Positions 36,165 to 45,103 of a stretch of DNA of 64,000 nt are shown here, one piece after another. This DNA is from Oscillibacter sp. (lineage in GTDB: Bacteria > Bacillota > Clostridia > Oscillospirales > Oscillospiraceae). Within the stretch, counting starts at the first letter, position 1. Every line of letters starts with the position of its first letter. A model generated the notes under the pieces. The model was not told the origin of the DNA. It made no database searches and was given only the letters and a program-made list of their open reading frames with translations. The DNA is taken from the NCBI GenBank assembly GCA_022795445.1, contig JAAWGR010000001.1:62001-126000 (forward strand). Direction: 5' to 3'. Both the position numbers and the translations under genes were made by a program.

Positions 36165-36354
36165 ATGAAAACAGCACAGTTCATTTGGTCATTTCATTTG
36201 TATCGGAATATGCAGCATGATTCTGATAGGCGCAAATCTTTTGAGGATTGACCTGCCGGACTTTCTTATACGGATTGTTGGACTGGTTGATTTAGCCGCA
36301 TTGTCGGTATTGGGCTATAGAACCGTTAAAATGCGGATAAATCAGCGGCAGTAA
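36165..36354 (+). pseudogene. Broken small membrane protein
   Basis: An ATG at 36165 has a strong GGGAGGAG ribosome binding site and begins MKTAQFIWSF, but its frame ends after about 28 residues. In another frame of the same strand a hydrophobic sequence continues through ICSMILIGANLLRIDLPDFL and IRIVGLVDLAALSVLGYRTV to a TAA at 36352-36354. Joined, they would make a protein of about 62 residues with two transmembrane segments, so a frameshift between about 36190 and 36215 is likely. Alternatively a 45-residue protein could start at ATG 36217 without a good ribosome binding site. Confidence 0.45.
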
Positions 36355-36475
36355 ATGCCGGTCTTTGGAATAAATCGATAGATCCTGCGGGAACATAAAA
36401 TTGAATGGGAAAAAATAAATGCCGGTTTGCCTTATAAAACCGCCGATCCTGTCCGATAATAAAAAAGAATGCCGT
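36352..36475 (+). repeat. 64-bp imperfect tandem repeat (two copies)
   Basis: Two copies begin with TAAATGCCGGT at 36352 and 36416 and share the later core GATCCTG and an ATAAAA segment, with further matches in between. A third start-like GAATGCCG follows at about 36469. The region is otherwise AT-rich and non-coding and lies before the amidase gene. No function recognised. Confidence 0.5.
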
Positions 36476-36548
36476 ATTATGGCAGCGCAAGCTTGGGAAA
36501 TCTACGCGAATTTTTTAACTTGCGTCAATTCATTCAGGAGGCGGTTTC

Positions 36549-38402
36549 ATGCACATTTTGAAAAGCCGCCAAGGCACACGCCGAAACGCAGGCGCACGTC
36601 TGCTGGCCCGGATGGCCTTGGCACTGCTGCTGACATTCGCGGCGTCAGTCGGCTTGTTCTGCGCACCCGTATTGGCGGACGAGGCGCAGGAGACAGAAGT
36701 AAAAACTGCCATCGAGACGTTCCTGCGGAACTATACGCAGGAGGCTATGCTGTATGAGGAGACCGACCAACGGCCGTGCTCGGTTTATGAGCCGGCGTTC
36801 GTCCCGGCATGGGAACAGGAGTCGCTGCCCGTCAACGGGAAGTACGTTCTTTTGACGGAATTGCAAAAGAACATTCAGTTTGTGGAGAAAAAAGCTGCGT
36901 TTTATGCCGCAATGCGGCAAATGCAGAATATCTATCGGGAGAACTTGCAGTTGTATTATACATACACCTCTTTGAAGATCAGCGGAAATTCCGCCCGGGC
37001 TTCCGTCAAGGAGACGGCCAAGTTCTATTATACCGACAGCAACCGGCAGTCGGTTTATGAGACGAACTATACCATCGATGCGGTGAAGTTCATGGACCGC
37101 TGGCTGGTGGCTGATGTGACCGACGGAAGCCGGTTCGACGGCCTCTATAAGAAAACGCCCGATTTTGACCTTGAGGCCGTCCTGTCCGAGTTTGCTGACG
37201 GCTTGGAAAAGGAAACCGCTGTTGTGACATATCCGTATACGCCCAGCGAGGATGCGGAGGCTGGACGGATTTTCTACAACGGCGCAAACGCCGCGGCGTA
37301 TGCATCCACCTACTGCCGCCAGGACGAGGGGATCGTGCAAAAGAATTATTATAACGCCCAGTTCAAGAGCTACGCCGGGATTGGCGGCGACTGCATGAAC
37401 TTTACTTCGCAGTGCCTCTGGGCGGGGTTCGGCGGAAACCAGACCGCAAACGCAATCAATGAACATGCCCTGCCGATGGATACCGCGGGAAGTTCCACTT
37501 GGTATGGCCGCAGCACTGCTGCCGGAATAAAGGACTCCTCAATTATAAATTGGATCAGCTGCGCGGGGTTCTGGAATTACGTGAAAGGCACCAATGCTTC
37601 CAGTGATACAGGAATGTATGCAACGGTCATTACCGTCTCCGGCAACAGCCCGATTACCGGCGTCGCACCGCAAGAGCTGGTGGGCGCGGCAGCGCATGTG
37701 GAGGGAGCCAAGGGATCGTTTTCCCACGCAATCATCTTTACCGCCGCTACCGGCAACAGTCGGAATGAAATCTGGTTCTGCTCTCATACGAAGGATGTAT
37801 CCCACCTGAAGTTGGGCGACTATTACTTTGGACCCATTCGGGTGTATATCCCCCGCTATATGCGCGTCAGCGCAGAACAAAAGCCCGTGATTACGCCGGA
37901 CCGGATTACGCCGGACCGGATTACGCCGGACCGGATTGCGCCGGTGTTGGTGAATACCAGCGCCGCGGTGGGGTTCCATACGGAAGCGCCGCAGGCGCGG
38001 CTGTCTACGGTGGTGCAGGCTCCGGACGGGACCAAGACGCATGTTGGATTGGCCGAAAATGCGGCGTCCTGTTCGGCAAGTTACCAGTTTACGCAGACGG
38101 GGCTATATCAGGTAGACTGTACTGCGACGACAGCCGGCGGCGCAGCGCAGACGCTGACGTATTACATCCGCTGCGTGACAGAAGGCGTCCGCACAACTGC
38201 CTCTGCGCCGGTGCCGGGACCGGAACCGGCGGTTGACCCGGAGGCGGAAGTACCCTGGTCGGTCTTGCCGGAGGAAGAAGGAGCAGACGCTCCGGAAGCG
38301 TCGGCGGAAGCGGCTCCGGAAGCGGCGGAGGCGGAGCCTGTCCCGTTCCCGGATATGCCAACAGTGGAGATTGAATCTTCCCTGCTCCAGCCGGCGGCTT
38401 GA
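36549..38402 (+). CDS. Secreted amidase-domain cell-wall protein
   Basis: A 617-residue exported protein. The signal peptide is about residues 1-40 (LARMALALLLTFAASVGLFC core, cleavage near VLADEA). Residues 45-215 are a helical/beta N-terminal domain, and about 230-435 an Amidase_6-type domain with AAAYASTYC, candidate catalytic Cys282 in GGDCMNFTSQC and candidate His393 in GSFSHAIIF. A linker with four RITPDR/RIAP units follows, then an Ig-like region and a Pro/Glu/Ala-rich tail. No SLH, LPXTG or membrane anchor is seen. It probably acts on peptidoglycan peptides or another amide bond outside the cell. Start has CAGGAGG upstream. Confidence 0.8.
   Translation: MHILKSRQGTRRNAGARLLARMALALLLTFAASVGLFCAPVLADEAQETEVKTAIETFLRNYTQEAMLYEETDQRPCSVYEPAFVPAWEQESLPVNGKYVLLTELQKNIQFVEKKAAFYAAMRQMQNIYRENLQLYYTYTSLKISGNSARASVKETAKFYYTDSNRQSVYETNYTIDAVKFMDRWLVADVTDGSRFDGLYKKTPDFDLEAVLSEFADGLEKETAVVTYPYTPSEDAEAGRIFYNGANAAAYASTYCRQDEGIVQKNYYNAQFKSYAGIGGDCMNFTSQCLWAGFGGNQTANAINEHALPMDTAGSSTWYGRSTAAGIKDSSIINWISCAGFWNYVKGTNASSDTGMYATVITVSGNSPITGVAPQELVGAAAHVEGAKGSFSHAIIFTAATGNSRNEIWFCSHTKDVSHLKLGDYYFGPIRVYIPRYMRVSAEQKPVITPDRITPDRITPDRIAPVLVNTSAAVGFHTEAPQARLSTVVQAPDGTKTHVGLAENAASCSASYQFTQTGLYQVDCTATTAGGAAQTLTYYIRCVTEGVRTTASAPVPGPEPAVDPEAEVPWSVLPEEEGADAPEASAEAAPEAAEAEPVPFPDMPTVEIESSLLQPAA
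37888..37940 (+). repeat. 15-bp tandem repeat in the amidase linker
   Basis: Three exact copies of ATTACGCCGGACCGG and a fourth varied copy encode ITPDR units. The unit is a multiple of three, so gain or loss of copies would change linker length without a frameshift. Confidence 0.75.
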
Positions 38403-38413
38403 ATTTTGGATGA

Positions 38414-38452
38414 TAAAACGCCCTTCCCAACGATATGGGAGGGGCGTTTTTG
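38414..38452 (+). terminator. Terminator after the amidase gene
   Basis: ACGCCCTTCCCA pairs with TGGGAGGGGCGT (one mismatch allowed), followed by TTTTT. The complementary A-run on the other side means it may also serve the convergent minus-strand gene. Confidence 0.85.
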
Positions 38453-38460
38453 CACGGAGT

Positions 38461-38943
38461 TCAGGGGGCCTTTTGAAAGAATTTCTTTTTGCACGCCGGA
38501 CACATAGCGGGGAAGATCAGCGGACAGAATTTGGGCTTGTGGTAGGCAATTCGGAGGAATTCCAGCGTGTGAAGGCAGTCGGCGTTTACAAGCGTGTCCC
38601 TGTAGTGCGCGGGACGATAGTAGGGGAACCGTGTCCCGCATTCCGGACAACGCCAGAACCCTCCAGGTGCAAACCGTAAGACAAGAAACAGACCCTCCAG
38701 GATGAGTGACAGCAGTATCCCCAGGCTCAATATGGGATTCTGCCGATCAACCAGAAAGGCGGCGCCTGCAAGCGAACCGAAGAAAAGGAGGGCAAAGCCC
38801 CGCTGGAGCAGGAAAATCCCACGGCTGAAAGCGCGGAAGATGCGGAAGCGAGGCGGCATTTGGGGAAAGATATAAGGAAACGGCTGGGCAAGATGCCCTT
38901 GCTGTCTGTGCCAATCTGTGAAATCGTCCGTTGAATATTTCAA
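38461..38943 (-). CDS. Membrane protein with two zinc-ribbon-like Cys pairs
   Basis: A 160-residue protein of unknown family. Two hydrophobic segments (LLQRGFALLFFGSLAGAAFL and LSLGILLSLILEGLFLVLRF) are followed by a cytoplasmic-type tail with CPECG (about residue 100) and CPACKKK (about 145), and further Cys residues between them, suggesting a zinc ribbon. The TTG at 38943 is the start: AAGGAGG lies 9 nt upstream, and the promoter -10 box covers the in-frame ATG at 38979, so that ATG would not be transcribed. Single gene converging on the amidase gene. Confidence 0.7.
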   Translation of the reverse strand: MKYSTDDFTDWHRQQGHLAQPFPYIFPQMPPRFRIFRAFSRGIFLLQRGFALLFFGSLAGAAFLVDRQNPILSLGILLSLILEGLFLVLRFAPGGFWRCPECGTRFPYYRPAHYRDTLVNADCLHTLEFLRIAYHKPKFCPLIFPAMCPACKKKFFQKAP

Positions 38944-38977
38944 ATGCGCCGGCCTCCTTTTTATGGTGCTAAATGCC

Positions 38978-39006
38978 ATTATAGCGATTTAATTCTGCAC
39001 TTTCAA
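38978..39006 (-). promoter_or_regulatory. Sigma-A promoter for the zinc-ribbon membrane protein
   Basis: On the minus strand TTGAAA (39001-39006) and a perfect TATAAT (38978-38983) are 17 bp apart. Its position decides the start codon of the gene downstream. Confidence 0.85.
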
Positions 39007-39089
39007 CCCGGTTTCCTGGGAAAATGAACGATTTTGCAGCGGATTTTGCTGAAAATGCATGAAAAGACGGTATTTGGTGAAAATCACGG

Positions 39090-39117
39090 TTGTCAAAGGT
39101 TGGATTTTTGGTAAAAT
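39090..39117 (+). promoter_or_regulatory. Sigma-A promoter for glyA
   Basis: TTGTCA (39090-39095) and TAAAAT (39112-39117) are 16 bp apart, 48 bp before the glyA ATG. No riboswitch-like structure was seen in the leader. Confidence 0.7.
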
Positions 39118-39165
39118 AGAAAGGCATATCGGTTTTACCGTAAAATTTTAAGGAGGATTTACCCC

Positions 39166-40419
39166 ATGATCCAGCAAACGATGGATTTTCTTTCCCGTTA
39201 TGACCCTGAGGTGGGCGCGTCGATCCTGGAAGAGTTTGGCCGGGAGCGCCGGAACATTGAATTGATTGCGTCCGAGAATATTGTTAGTGAGGCCGTCATG
39301 CTGGCCATGGGCACCTGCCTGACAAATAAGTACGCCGAGGGGTACCCCGGCAAGCGTTACTATGGCGGCTGCTATGCTGTGGACATTACCGAGGAGATCG
39401 CCCGCAAGCGGGCCTGTGAGCTGTTTGGATGCAACTTTGCCAACGTCCAGCCCCATTCCGGCGCAAATGCCAACTTGGCGGCGTTCTTCGCCCTGCTGCA
39501 GCCGGGCGACACCGTTTTGAGTATGAACCTTGCCCATGGCGGCCATCTTTCCCACGGCAGCCCTGTGAACATCTCCGGCAAGTATTTTAAGATCGTCCCC
39601 TACGGCGTGGAGGACGGTTCCGAGGTGATCGACTATGACAAGGTGATGACGCTTGCCAAGGAATGTAAGCCAAAGCTGATCCTGGCAGGCGCAAGCGCGT
39701 ATCCCCGTACGCTGGACTTCCCCAAGTTCCGGGAGATTGCCGATGCCGTGGGCGCGTACCTGATGGTGGATATGGCCCACATTGCGGGCCTTGTGGCGGG
39801 CGGCGCGCATCCCTCCCCGGTGCCCTATGCCGATGTGACTACCACCACCACCCACAAGACCCTTCGCGGTCCCCGAGGCGGCTTGATCCTCTGTAACGAT
39901 GAGGATATCTATAAAAAAATCAACTCGGCTGTGTTCCCCGGCACCCAGGGCGGTCCCCTGGAACACATCATCGCCGCGAAAGCCGTGTGCTTCGGCGAGG
40001 CGCTGAAGCCGGAGTTTCAGGCGTATGCGGAACAGGTCGTGAAAAACGCCAAAGCGCTGGCAGACGGGCTGGTTCAGGAGGGCTTCCGTCTGGTGTCCGG
40101 CGGTACGGACAACCATTTGATGCTGGTGGATGTGCGGAACTTCCATATTACTGGCAAGGCCTTCGAGCACAACTTGGATGAGGTGCAGATCACCGTTAAT
40201 AAGAACGCCATTCCCAACGACCCGGAAAAGCCCTTTGTGACCAGCGGTATCCGCGTGGGTACGCCCGCCGTTACGTCCAGGGGGTTTAAGGAGCCGGAGA
40301 TGGTGAAAATTGCCCATTGGATGGGCGAGATTGCGCGGGATTTTGAAGGTTCCGCCGCCAAGGTCCGGGAGGAAGTCAACGCGCTATGCGCCCAGTTCCC
40401 GATTTACGAGGCGCGGTAA
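39166..40419 (+). CDS. glyA: Serine hydroxymethyltransferase
   Basis: GlyA interconverts serine and glycine with tetrahydrofolate, supplying one-carbon units. The 417-residue product has the full family length. Seen are [28 protein letters not shown], the PLP-binding lysine in [14 protein letters not shown], and C-terminal [18 protein letters not shown]-dependent cytoplasmic homodimer/tetramer. ATG with AAGGAGG upstream. A lipoprotein gene overlaps its stop by one base, which places a surface protein in the same transcript as this metabolic enzyme. Confidence 0.98.
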   Translation: MIQQTMDFLSRYDPEVGASILEEFGRERRNIELIASENIVSEAVMLAMGTCLTNKYAEGYPGKRYYGGCYAVDITEEIARKRACELFGCNFANVQPHSGANANLAAFFALLQPGDTVLSMNLAHGGHLSHGSPVNISGKYFKIVPYGVEDGSEVIDYDKVMTLAKECKPKLILAGASAYPRTLDFPKFREIADAVGAYLMVDMAHIAGLVAGGAHPSPVPYADVTTTTTHKTLRGPRGGLILCNDEDIYKKINSAVFPGTQGGPLEHIIAAKAVCFGEALKPEFQAYAEQVVKNAKALADGLVQEGFRLVSGGTDNHLMLVDVRNFHITGKAFEHNLDEVQITVNKNAIPNDPEKPFVTSGIRVGTPAVTSRGFKEPEMVKIAHWMGEIARDFEGSAAKVREEVNALCAQFPIYEAR

Positions 40420-41300
40420 TGCGGCGGTGGATTGCCGCAGCAGTTCTGCTCTTGGCTCTGCTGTGTGCCGGGTGCGGGGCGGAACAGGCCCAGGAACCGG
40501 TACAAGAGCTGCCGGAGGAACCGTCTTTCCGGGAGGGAGAATCCGTTCTTCTAAGCCTGGAAGCGCCGCTGTCTGATGGCCGGACGCTGACGCTGGAAGC
40601 GGTTGGAAAAGAGTTGGATGAATATATGGCAGGCGTCCGGGAAGTCCGGGTGTACCATGGGGAAATGCTGCTGCAAACCGTTTCGGCCCGGGAGGGCATT
40701 GAAAAAGAGTGGGGCGAAGGCGGGGCGGAGGAGTTTTATGACTACACCGAATGCTGGTCCCCAGAGGAAACCATGACAGTGCTGGATTTGAACTTCGATG
40801 GCAGTACAGACTTTGGCCTGTTCAGCGGGCCTGCAAACAACACCATCCCCTATTACTACTGGACATGGGACGCGGAGACGGAACAATACCGCTTTGCCTG
40901 CATCTTGCAGGGCGCAGAGGTTCATTCGGAAACGAAAGAAGTTTCCGCTTTCCACAAGGGCGGCTTTGGCGGCGCGAACTACCAGACCGATTATTACCAG
41001 CTGGACGAAGAAGGAATCTTGTACCTGGTACGGCAGGAGCGGACGATCTACGGCTTTGCGCCGAATGAGGACAGCGACGGCGGCGGAACCGTAGAAACCT
41101 GGGTTCCGCGGGAGGGCGTTGTAATCCGTCCCAGGCCGGACGATTTATGGGAGGAACCGGACTTGACGCTCATCCGCCGGACAGTTCCACTCTATGAGGT
41201 GGATGCGCAGAACCGGATATCCTATTTCCTGGAAACGTGGGAGCCGGTGGACGGCGAGCTGCAATTGGTTAGCCGGGAACCCTATTCCCACGAGAATTGA
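40419..41300 (+). CDS. Lipoprotein of unknown function
   Basis: A 293-residue exported lipoprotein: signal peptide RRWIAAAVLLLALLCAGC with the lipidated Cys at about residue 19. The mature domain is acidic and beta-rich, with LDLNFDGSTDFGLFSGPANN, a possible calcium-loop pattern similar to that in the lipoprotein at 32.9-33.7 kb. A C-terminal part has YEVDAQNRISYFLETWEPVD. The ATG overlaps the glyA stop by one base (TAATG), so its translation is coupled to glyA. No recognised family. Confidence 0.7.
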   Translation: MRRWIAAAVLLLALLCAGCGAEQAQEPVQELPEEPSFREGESVLLSLEAPLSDGRTLTLEAVGKELDEYMAGVREVRVYHGEMLLQTVSAREGIEKEWGEGGAEEFYDYTECWSPEETMTVLDLNFDGSTDFGLFSGPANNTIPYYYWTWDAETEQYRFACILQGAEVHSETKEVSAFHKGGFGGANYQTDYYQLDEEGILYLVRQERTIYGFAPNEDSDGGGTVETWVPREGVVIRPRPDDLWEEPDLTLIRRTVPLYEVDAQNRISYFLETWEPVDGELQLVSREPYSHEN

Positions 41301-41333
41301 TGCACCTCCATTGCCCCATATGCATAGGATGAA

Positions 41334-41350
41334 ATACATCTTATATGTAT
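41334..41350. promoter_or_regulatory. ATACAT-N5-ATGTAT palindrome before the Cys-rich gene
   Basis: A 6-bp perfect inverted repeat with a 5-bp spacer ends 14 bp before the start codon of the Cys-rich gene. It may be an operator or a small hairpin next to the ribosome binding site. Confidence 0.35.
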
Positions 41351-41364
41351 TGGAGGCAACTGCT

Positions 41365-41670
41365 ATGGAAAATGTCTGCAACGAGTGCGAGTGCGAGCGT
41401 GAGTGCGGCTGTGAATGCGAATGTAACGAGCCGGTATGCATGAATGCCTGCATCCTGCGGGTGTGCTGCTGCGAGCTTCTGGTGTGCGACCTGTGCACGT
41501 CTCAGGAGGTGCTGGTCCATACACCGGAGGCGTGCTGCTTCTGCGTGGGCGAACACATCTGCATTGAGTACAGCGGGGCCATGACCCGGAGCGTCCCGCC
41601 CCAAATCCATGCCAAATGCATCAAACGGCTGAACAACGGCGGAAATAACGGCTGCTGTTGCTGCTGCTGA
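41365..41670 (+). CDS. Extremely cysteine-rich small protein
   Basis: A 101-residue protein with 24 cysteines and no recognised family. The N-terminal part is an acidic Cys array (VCNECECERECGCECECNEP), the middle has a CCC triplet and CCFC, and the C-terminus is NNGCCCCC. A hydrophobic CILRVCCCELLVCDLC section lies between. No signal peptide is seen. Such density suggests metal binding (metallothionein-like), disulfide cross-linking in a spore-coat-type layer, or a modified peptide precursor, and the sequence does not decide. The ATG has GGAGG 8 nt upstream, and a strong terminator follows, so it looks like a real single-gene transcript. Confidence 0.75.
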   Translation: MENVCNECECERECGCECECNEPVCMNACILRVCCCELLVCDLCTSQEVLVHTPEACCFCVGEHICIEYSGAMTRSVPPQIHAKCIKRLNNGGNNGCCCCC

Positions 41671-41685
41671 GCTAGAAAACAGGAT

Positions 41686-41727
41686 CGGGGCTTATTTGGC
41701 ATCACGCCAGATAAGCCCCGGTTTTTA
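41686..41727 (+). terminator. Terminator after the Cys-rich gene
   Basis: CGGGGCTTAT pairs with ATAAGCCCCG, extended by TTGGC/GCCAG, and is followed by GTTTTTATT. It lies between convergent genes. Confidence 0.9.
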
Positions 41728-41733
41728 TTATAG

Positions 41734-42543
41734 TCATGGCACGGAAAGCGTCAGCCCCACGCCCACCTCGTTTACTGGCAGCGTCCGGAGCATTTTTGCT
41801 TTCGCCCGCAGGGAAACACAGTGGCAGGGGTAGAGCTGCCGGATCTGGCAGCCCTCCAAATATTGGATGGTCTTATCCAGCCGCGAATCGTCCTCAAAGA
41901 GGTGAAATCCACCCAATACGCCGAGGATGCGCGGTTCTTTGCAAATATCCTTGGCGTATTCGATGATATTGCAGATGCCGCTGTGGGAACAGCCGGTGAT
42001 GATAAAGATACCATCTGAATGTTGGCAGACAAGGGCGGAGTCCTCTGTAAGGTAATCGTCTGCCGAATCTTCCGGAAGGCCCTTCTTGCCAATGGGGGAG
42101 AGGGCCTCAAAATCGTTGTTCCGCGGGATTTCGCCCAGGAACAGCAGGTGTTTGGATAGCCAATAGGGTGTTTTGCACAGGCGGCAGGTGATTTTTTGGA
42201 GGATTTCCTCACAGGAATAAGGGGCGCCAATGAACTCTGTCCCGTCGTATTTTGGCAGAAAACAATCTGGGTGCGCGATCAGCTCCGCCTGGGAGATACC
42301 GGTTTCCTCCGCCAGAAATTTCAGCCCGTTTGTATGGTCGTTGTGCCCGTGGGAGAGGACAATGTGGGTCAAGCCGCGCAGGTCGATTCCCATCTGTTCC
42401 GCGTTCCGCAGGAATAGGCCGGAATAACCCGTATCAAACAAGACGCGCCTGCCGTCGGCTTCTATGTAGTAACATGCGGCGGGTTCCCCGCAGTAATATT
42501 GATCAATATAGGTGTTATTGTCGACAAGCACGGTCAGCTTCAT
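41734..42543 (-). CDS. MBL-fold metallohydrolase (COG1237 type)
   Basis: A 269-residue metallo-beta-lactamase-fold hydrolase. The zinc motif SHGHNDHTNG (HxHxDH, about residues 64-73) is complete; LFDTGYSG and the later GCSHSGICNI with a GGFHLF segment also fit the COG1237 group, annotated elsewhere as a dihydropterin/ribofuranosyl-aminobenzene phosphate synthase-like family. Physiological substrate unknown. It starts 12 bp after pcrA and is probably co-transcribed with it. Cytoplasmic; no signal peptide. Confidence 0.88.
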   Translation of the reverse strand: MKLTVLVDNNTYIDQYYCGEPAACYYIEADGRRVLFDTGYSGLFLRNAEQMGIDLRGLTHIVLSHGHNDHTNGLKFLAEETGISQAELIAHPDCFLPKYDGTEFIGAPYSCEEILQKITCRLCKTPYWLSKHLLFLGEIPRNNDFEALSPIGKKGLPEDSADDYLTEDSALVCQHSDGIFIITGCSHSGICNIIEYAKDICKEPRILGVLGGFHLFEDDSRLDKTIQYLEGCQIRQLYPCHCVSLRAKAKMLRTLPVNEVGVGLTLSVP

Positions 42544-42555
42544 CGTAACTTCCCC

Positions 42556-45057
42556 TCATTCCCCGTCCGCAAGCTTCCGCAGGTGATTGCTTGCGGTTTT
42601 CAGCTGCAATTTCAAAGGCCCCTTGCTTTCAAAGTCCACTTTGATCCATACGTCTTTCCCCTTTGGTTCCACCAAAATCACAGTACCTAGGCCGAACGCT
42701 TTGTGTTCCACCCGATCACCGGCGGCCAGCTCCAGCGCTGGCGCGGCTGGGGCGGACGTATGTGCCGCCGGACGCCTGGGCAGATCGCGGAAGGCAGTGC
42801 GGGGGGCGGGCGTACCCTCGCTGCGGCGGGACGGTGAATGGGCCGCGCCGGTGTCTGTGCTGTAACGGCTGCCATAGCTGCCGCCATAGCCTCTGGAACT
42901 GTAATAGGAACCGCCGTATCCGCTGCCGAAGGAACCGCCTGCTTCCAGATGCCTGCCTTCCCAATGCAGGGTGTCCTCCGGGATTTCTTCCAGGAAACGG
43001 GAAACTTTGTTGGTTGATGTGCGGCCATACAGCATCCGCTGGCGGGCGTTGGTCAGGATGAGGCGGTTCCGGGCGCGGGTCATGGCTACATAGCAAAGGC
43101 GGCGTTCCTCCTCCAGTTCGCCCTCATCGAACTGGGCGGAGTTTCCGGGAAATATGCCCTCCTCCATACCAACCACGTACACCAGGGGAAATTCCAGCCC
43201 CTTGGCAGAGTGGATGGTCATCATAGTCACGCAGTCGTCGCTGTCCGCCATGGCGTCCAGATCGGTATACAGCGCAATTTCGTTCAGAAAGCCGGACAGC
43301 GTGGCGTCCTCCGGGTCCTGCTCCAAAAAGCCCAGAATGTTGGATTTCAATTCCTGCACGTTCTCTATGCGGCCCCGGCTCTCCATATCGTTTTTGGCCT
43401 CCAGCGCCTGGATGTAGCCACTCTGGCTGCATACAACGTCGTAGAATTCCGGCAGCGCCAGTTCTCCGCCCTGGCGGCGGAGTCCGTCGATAAGGTCGGC
43501 AAATTTCAGCAGCTTGGCCGAGGCGTTTTTCAGCTCCGGGAACAGGTCGGCGTTCCGGATGACCTCATACAAAGACGCGCCCTGTTCTGCCGCGAGGTTT
43601 GCAATTTTGTCCATCGTGGAGCTGCCGATACCGCGGGCGGGCGTGTTCATGATCCGCCGGAGGCGGAGATCGTCCAAGGGGTTGTTGACGACGCACAGGT
43701 ACGCCAGAATATCTTTGATTTCCGCCCGGTCGAAGAATTTCATGCCGCCGACAATCTTATAAGGTACGCCGCTGCGCTTCATGGCATATTCCAAGGCGTT
43801 GGATTGGGTGTTCATGCGGTACAGGATGGCGGCGTCCCGGAAGTGCAGGCCTTGATTCACCGCCGTCAGGATGTCTCCAACAACGAAGGCGGCCTCATCG
43901 CTCTCGTTCAGCGTTGTGCGGACGGCAACCTGTTCGCCGGTACCGTTCGCTGTCCAAAGGGTTTTGCCTTTTCGGCCCAGATTGTTCTTGATGACCGCGT
44001 TGGCAGCGTCCAGGATGTTTTGTGTGGAGCGGTAGTTTTGTTCCAGACGGATAACCCGGGCGTTTTCATACTGCTGTTCAAAGCTGAGGATGTTCTCGAT
44101 GTTGGCTCCCCGGAAGCGGTAGATGGACTGGTCGTCGTCGCCGACCACACAAAGGTTTTTGCGTCCCCCGGCGAGGAGGCTGGTCAGGAGGTACTGGAGG
44201 TGGTTCGTGTCCTGGTACTCGTCTACCAGAACGTAGCGGAATTTTTTCTGATAGTGCTGCAGGACATCTGATTCTTGGCGCAGAAGGGTTACGGTGTGGT
44301 AAATAATATCATCAAAGTCCAGGGCGTTGGCGGAGACAAGCTTCTTTTCGTAGCGTTCATAAATCTTGGCAATGCGGGACATCCGCCAGTCGTTCTCATT
44401 GCCGTGTTTTTTGGCGAAGGCCTCCGGGCTCTCATACCGGTCCTTTGCACTGCTGATTACGGACAGAACGTTCTTAGGCGGAAAAGCCTTGTCGTCCAGG
44501 TTCAGCTCCTTCACAATGTCTTTCACGACGCGGCGGGAGTCGTCGGTATCGTAGATCGTAAAATCTTTATTGAAGCCGAGGCGGTCGATATCCCGCCGCA
44601 GAATGCGGACGCAGGCGGAGTGGAAGGTGGAGGCCCAGATATCGTTTGCCTGTGGGCCTAAACGCGCCGCAAGGCGGTCTTTCAGTTCGCCGGCGGCCTT
44701 GTTGGTGAAGGTGATGGCGATGATCTCCCAGGGCTTGGGTACGTCCACCGCGCAGAGCCGGCGGGCACGGGCCTGCTCAAGATCATCCGGCTGGGCCGGA
44801 AAATTTTCCAGAAACGTCAAATCCTCTTCCGACGCGTCCTCCGGTACTGTGGGAGAGTCGCTGCCCCGGCCGTAGGTCAGGAGGTTGTACACCCGCTGGA
44901 TCAGAACGGTGGTCTTGCCGCTCCCGGCTCCCGCCAGCAGCAGGAGGGGACCTTCGGTTGTCATGGCCGCTTTGCGCTGCATGGGGTTCAGCCGCTGGAG
45001 GTCTTGTGCGATCACCGCCTGCCGGGCAGCGATGTAACGCTGGTTAAAGTCGCTCAT
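42556..45057 (-). CDS. pcrA: UvrD/PcrA-type ATP-dependent DNA helicase
   Basis: An 833-residue SF1A 3'-5' helicase used in nucleotide excision repair and replication-fork clearance. Motif Q/I LNPMQRKAAM and Walker A GAGSGKTTVL, motif II VDEYQDTN, motif III GDDDQSIYRFRGAN, motif IV LEQNYRST, motif V MTIHSAKGLEFPLV and motif VI YVAMTRARNRL are all present. The C-terminal tail has a Gly/Tyr/Ser-rich stretch and ends in a Tudor-like PcrA domain (GDRVEHKAFGLGTVI). ATG 45057 is used; the frame is open further upstream but that lies within the promoter. MBL gene follows. Confidence 0.95.
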   Translation of the reverse strand: MSDFNQRYIAARQAVIAQDLQRLNPMQRKAAMTTEGPLLLLAGAGSGKTTVLIQRVYNLLTYGRGSDSPTVPEDASEEDLTFLENFPAQPDDLEQARARRLCAVDVPKPWEIIAITFTNKAAGELKDRLAARLGPQANDIWASTFHSACVRILRRDIDRLGFNKDFTIYDTDDSRRVVKDIVKELNLDDKAFPPKNVLSVISSAKDRYESPEAFAKKHGNENDWRMSRIAKIYERYEKKLVSANALDFDDIIYHTVTLLRQESDVLQHYQKKFRYVLVDEYQDTNHLQYLLTSLLAGGRKNLCVVGDDDQSIYRFRGANIENILSFEQQYENARVIRLEQNYRSTQNILDAANAVIKNNLGRKGKTLWTANGTGEQVAVRTTLNESDEAAFVVGDILTAVNQGLHFRDAAILYRMNTQSNALEYAMKRSGVPYKIVGGMKFFDRAEIKDILAYLCVVNNPLDDLRLRRIMNTPARGIGSSTMDKIANLAAEQGASLYEVIRNADLFPELKNASAKLLKFADLIDGLRRQGGELALPEFYDVVCSQSGYIQALEAKNDMESRGRIENVQELKSNILGFLEQDPEDATLSGFLNEIALYTDLDAMADSDDCVTMMTIHSAKGLEFPLVYVVGMEEGIFPGNSAQFDEGELEEERRLCYVAMTRARNRLILTNARQRMLYGRTSTNKVSRFLEEIPEDTLHWEGRHLEAGGSFGSGYGGSYYSSRGYGGSYGSRYSTDTGAAHSPSRRSEGTPAPRTAFRDLPRRPAAHTSAPAAPALELAAGDRVEHKAFGLGTVILVEPKGKDVWIKVDFESKGPLKLQLKTASNHLRKLADGE

Positions 45058-45103
45058 ATCAGGTACCATGCCTTTCTGTATCTTGGATATCAAATCGAAC
45101 TCA

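Noticed and set aside
36352..36548. Riboswitch before the amidase gene
   Set aside because: The region has repeats but no match to the c-di-GMP, cobalamin or other conserved cores I can recognise.
37888..37940. Short direct repeats considered as a CRISPR array
   Set aside because: The 15-bp units are contiguous with no spacers and encode ITPDR in frame within the amidase.
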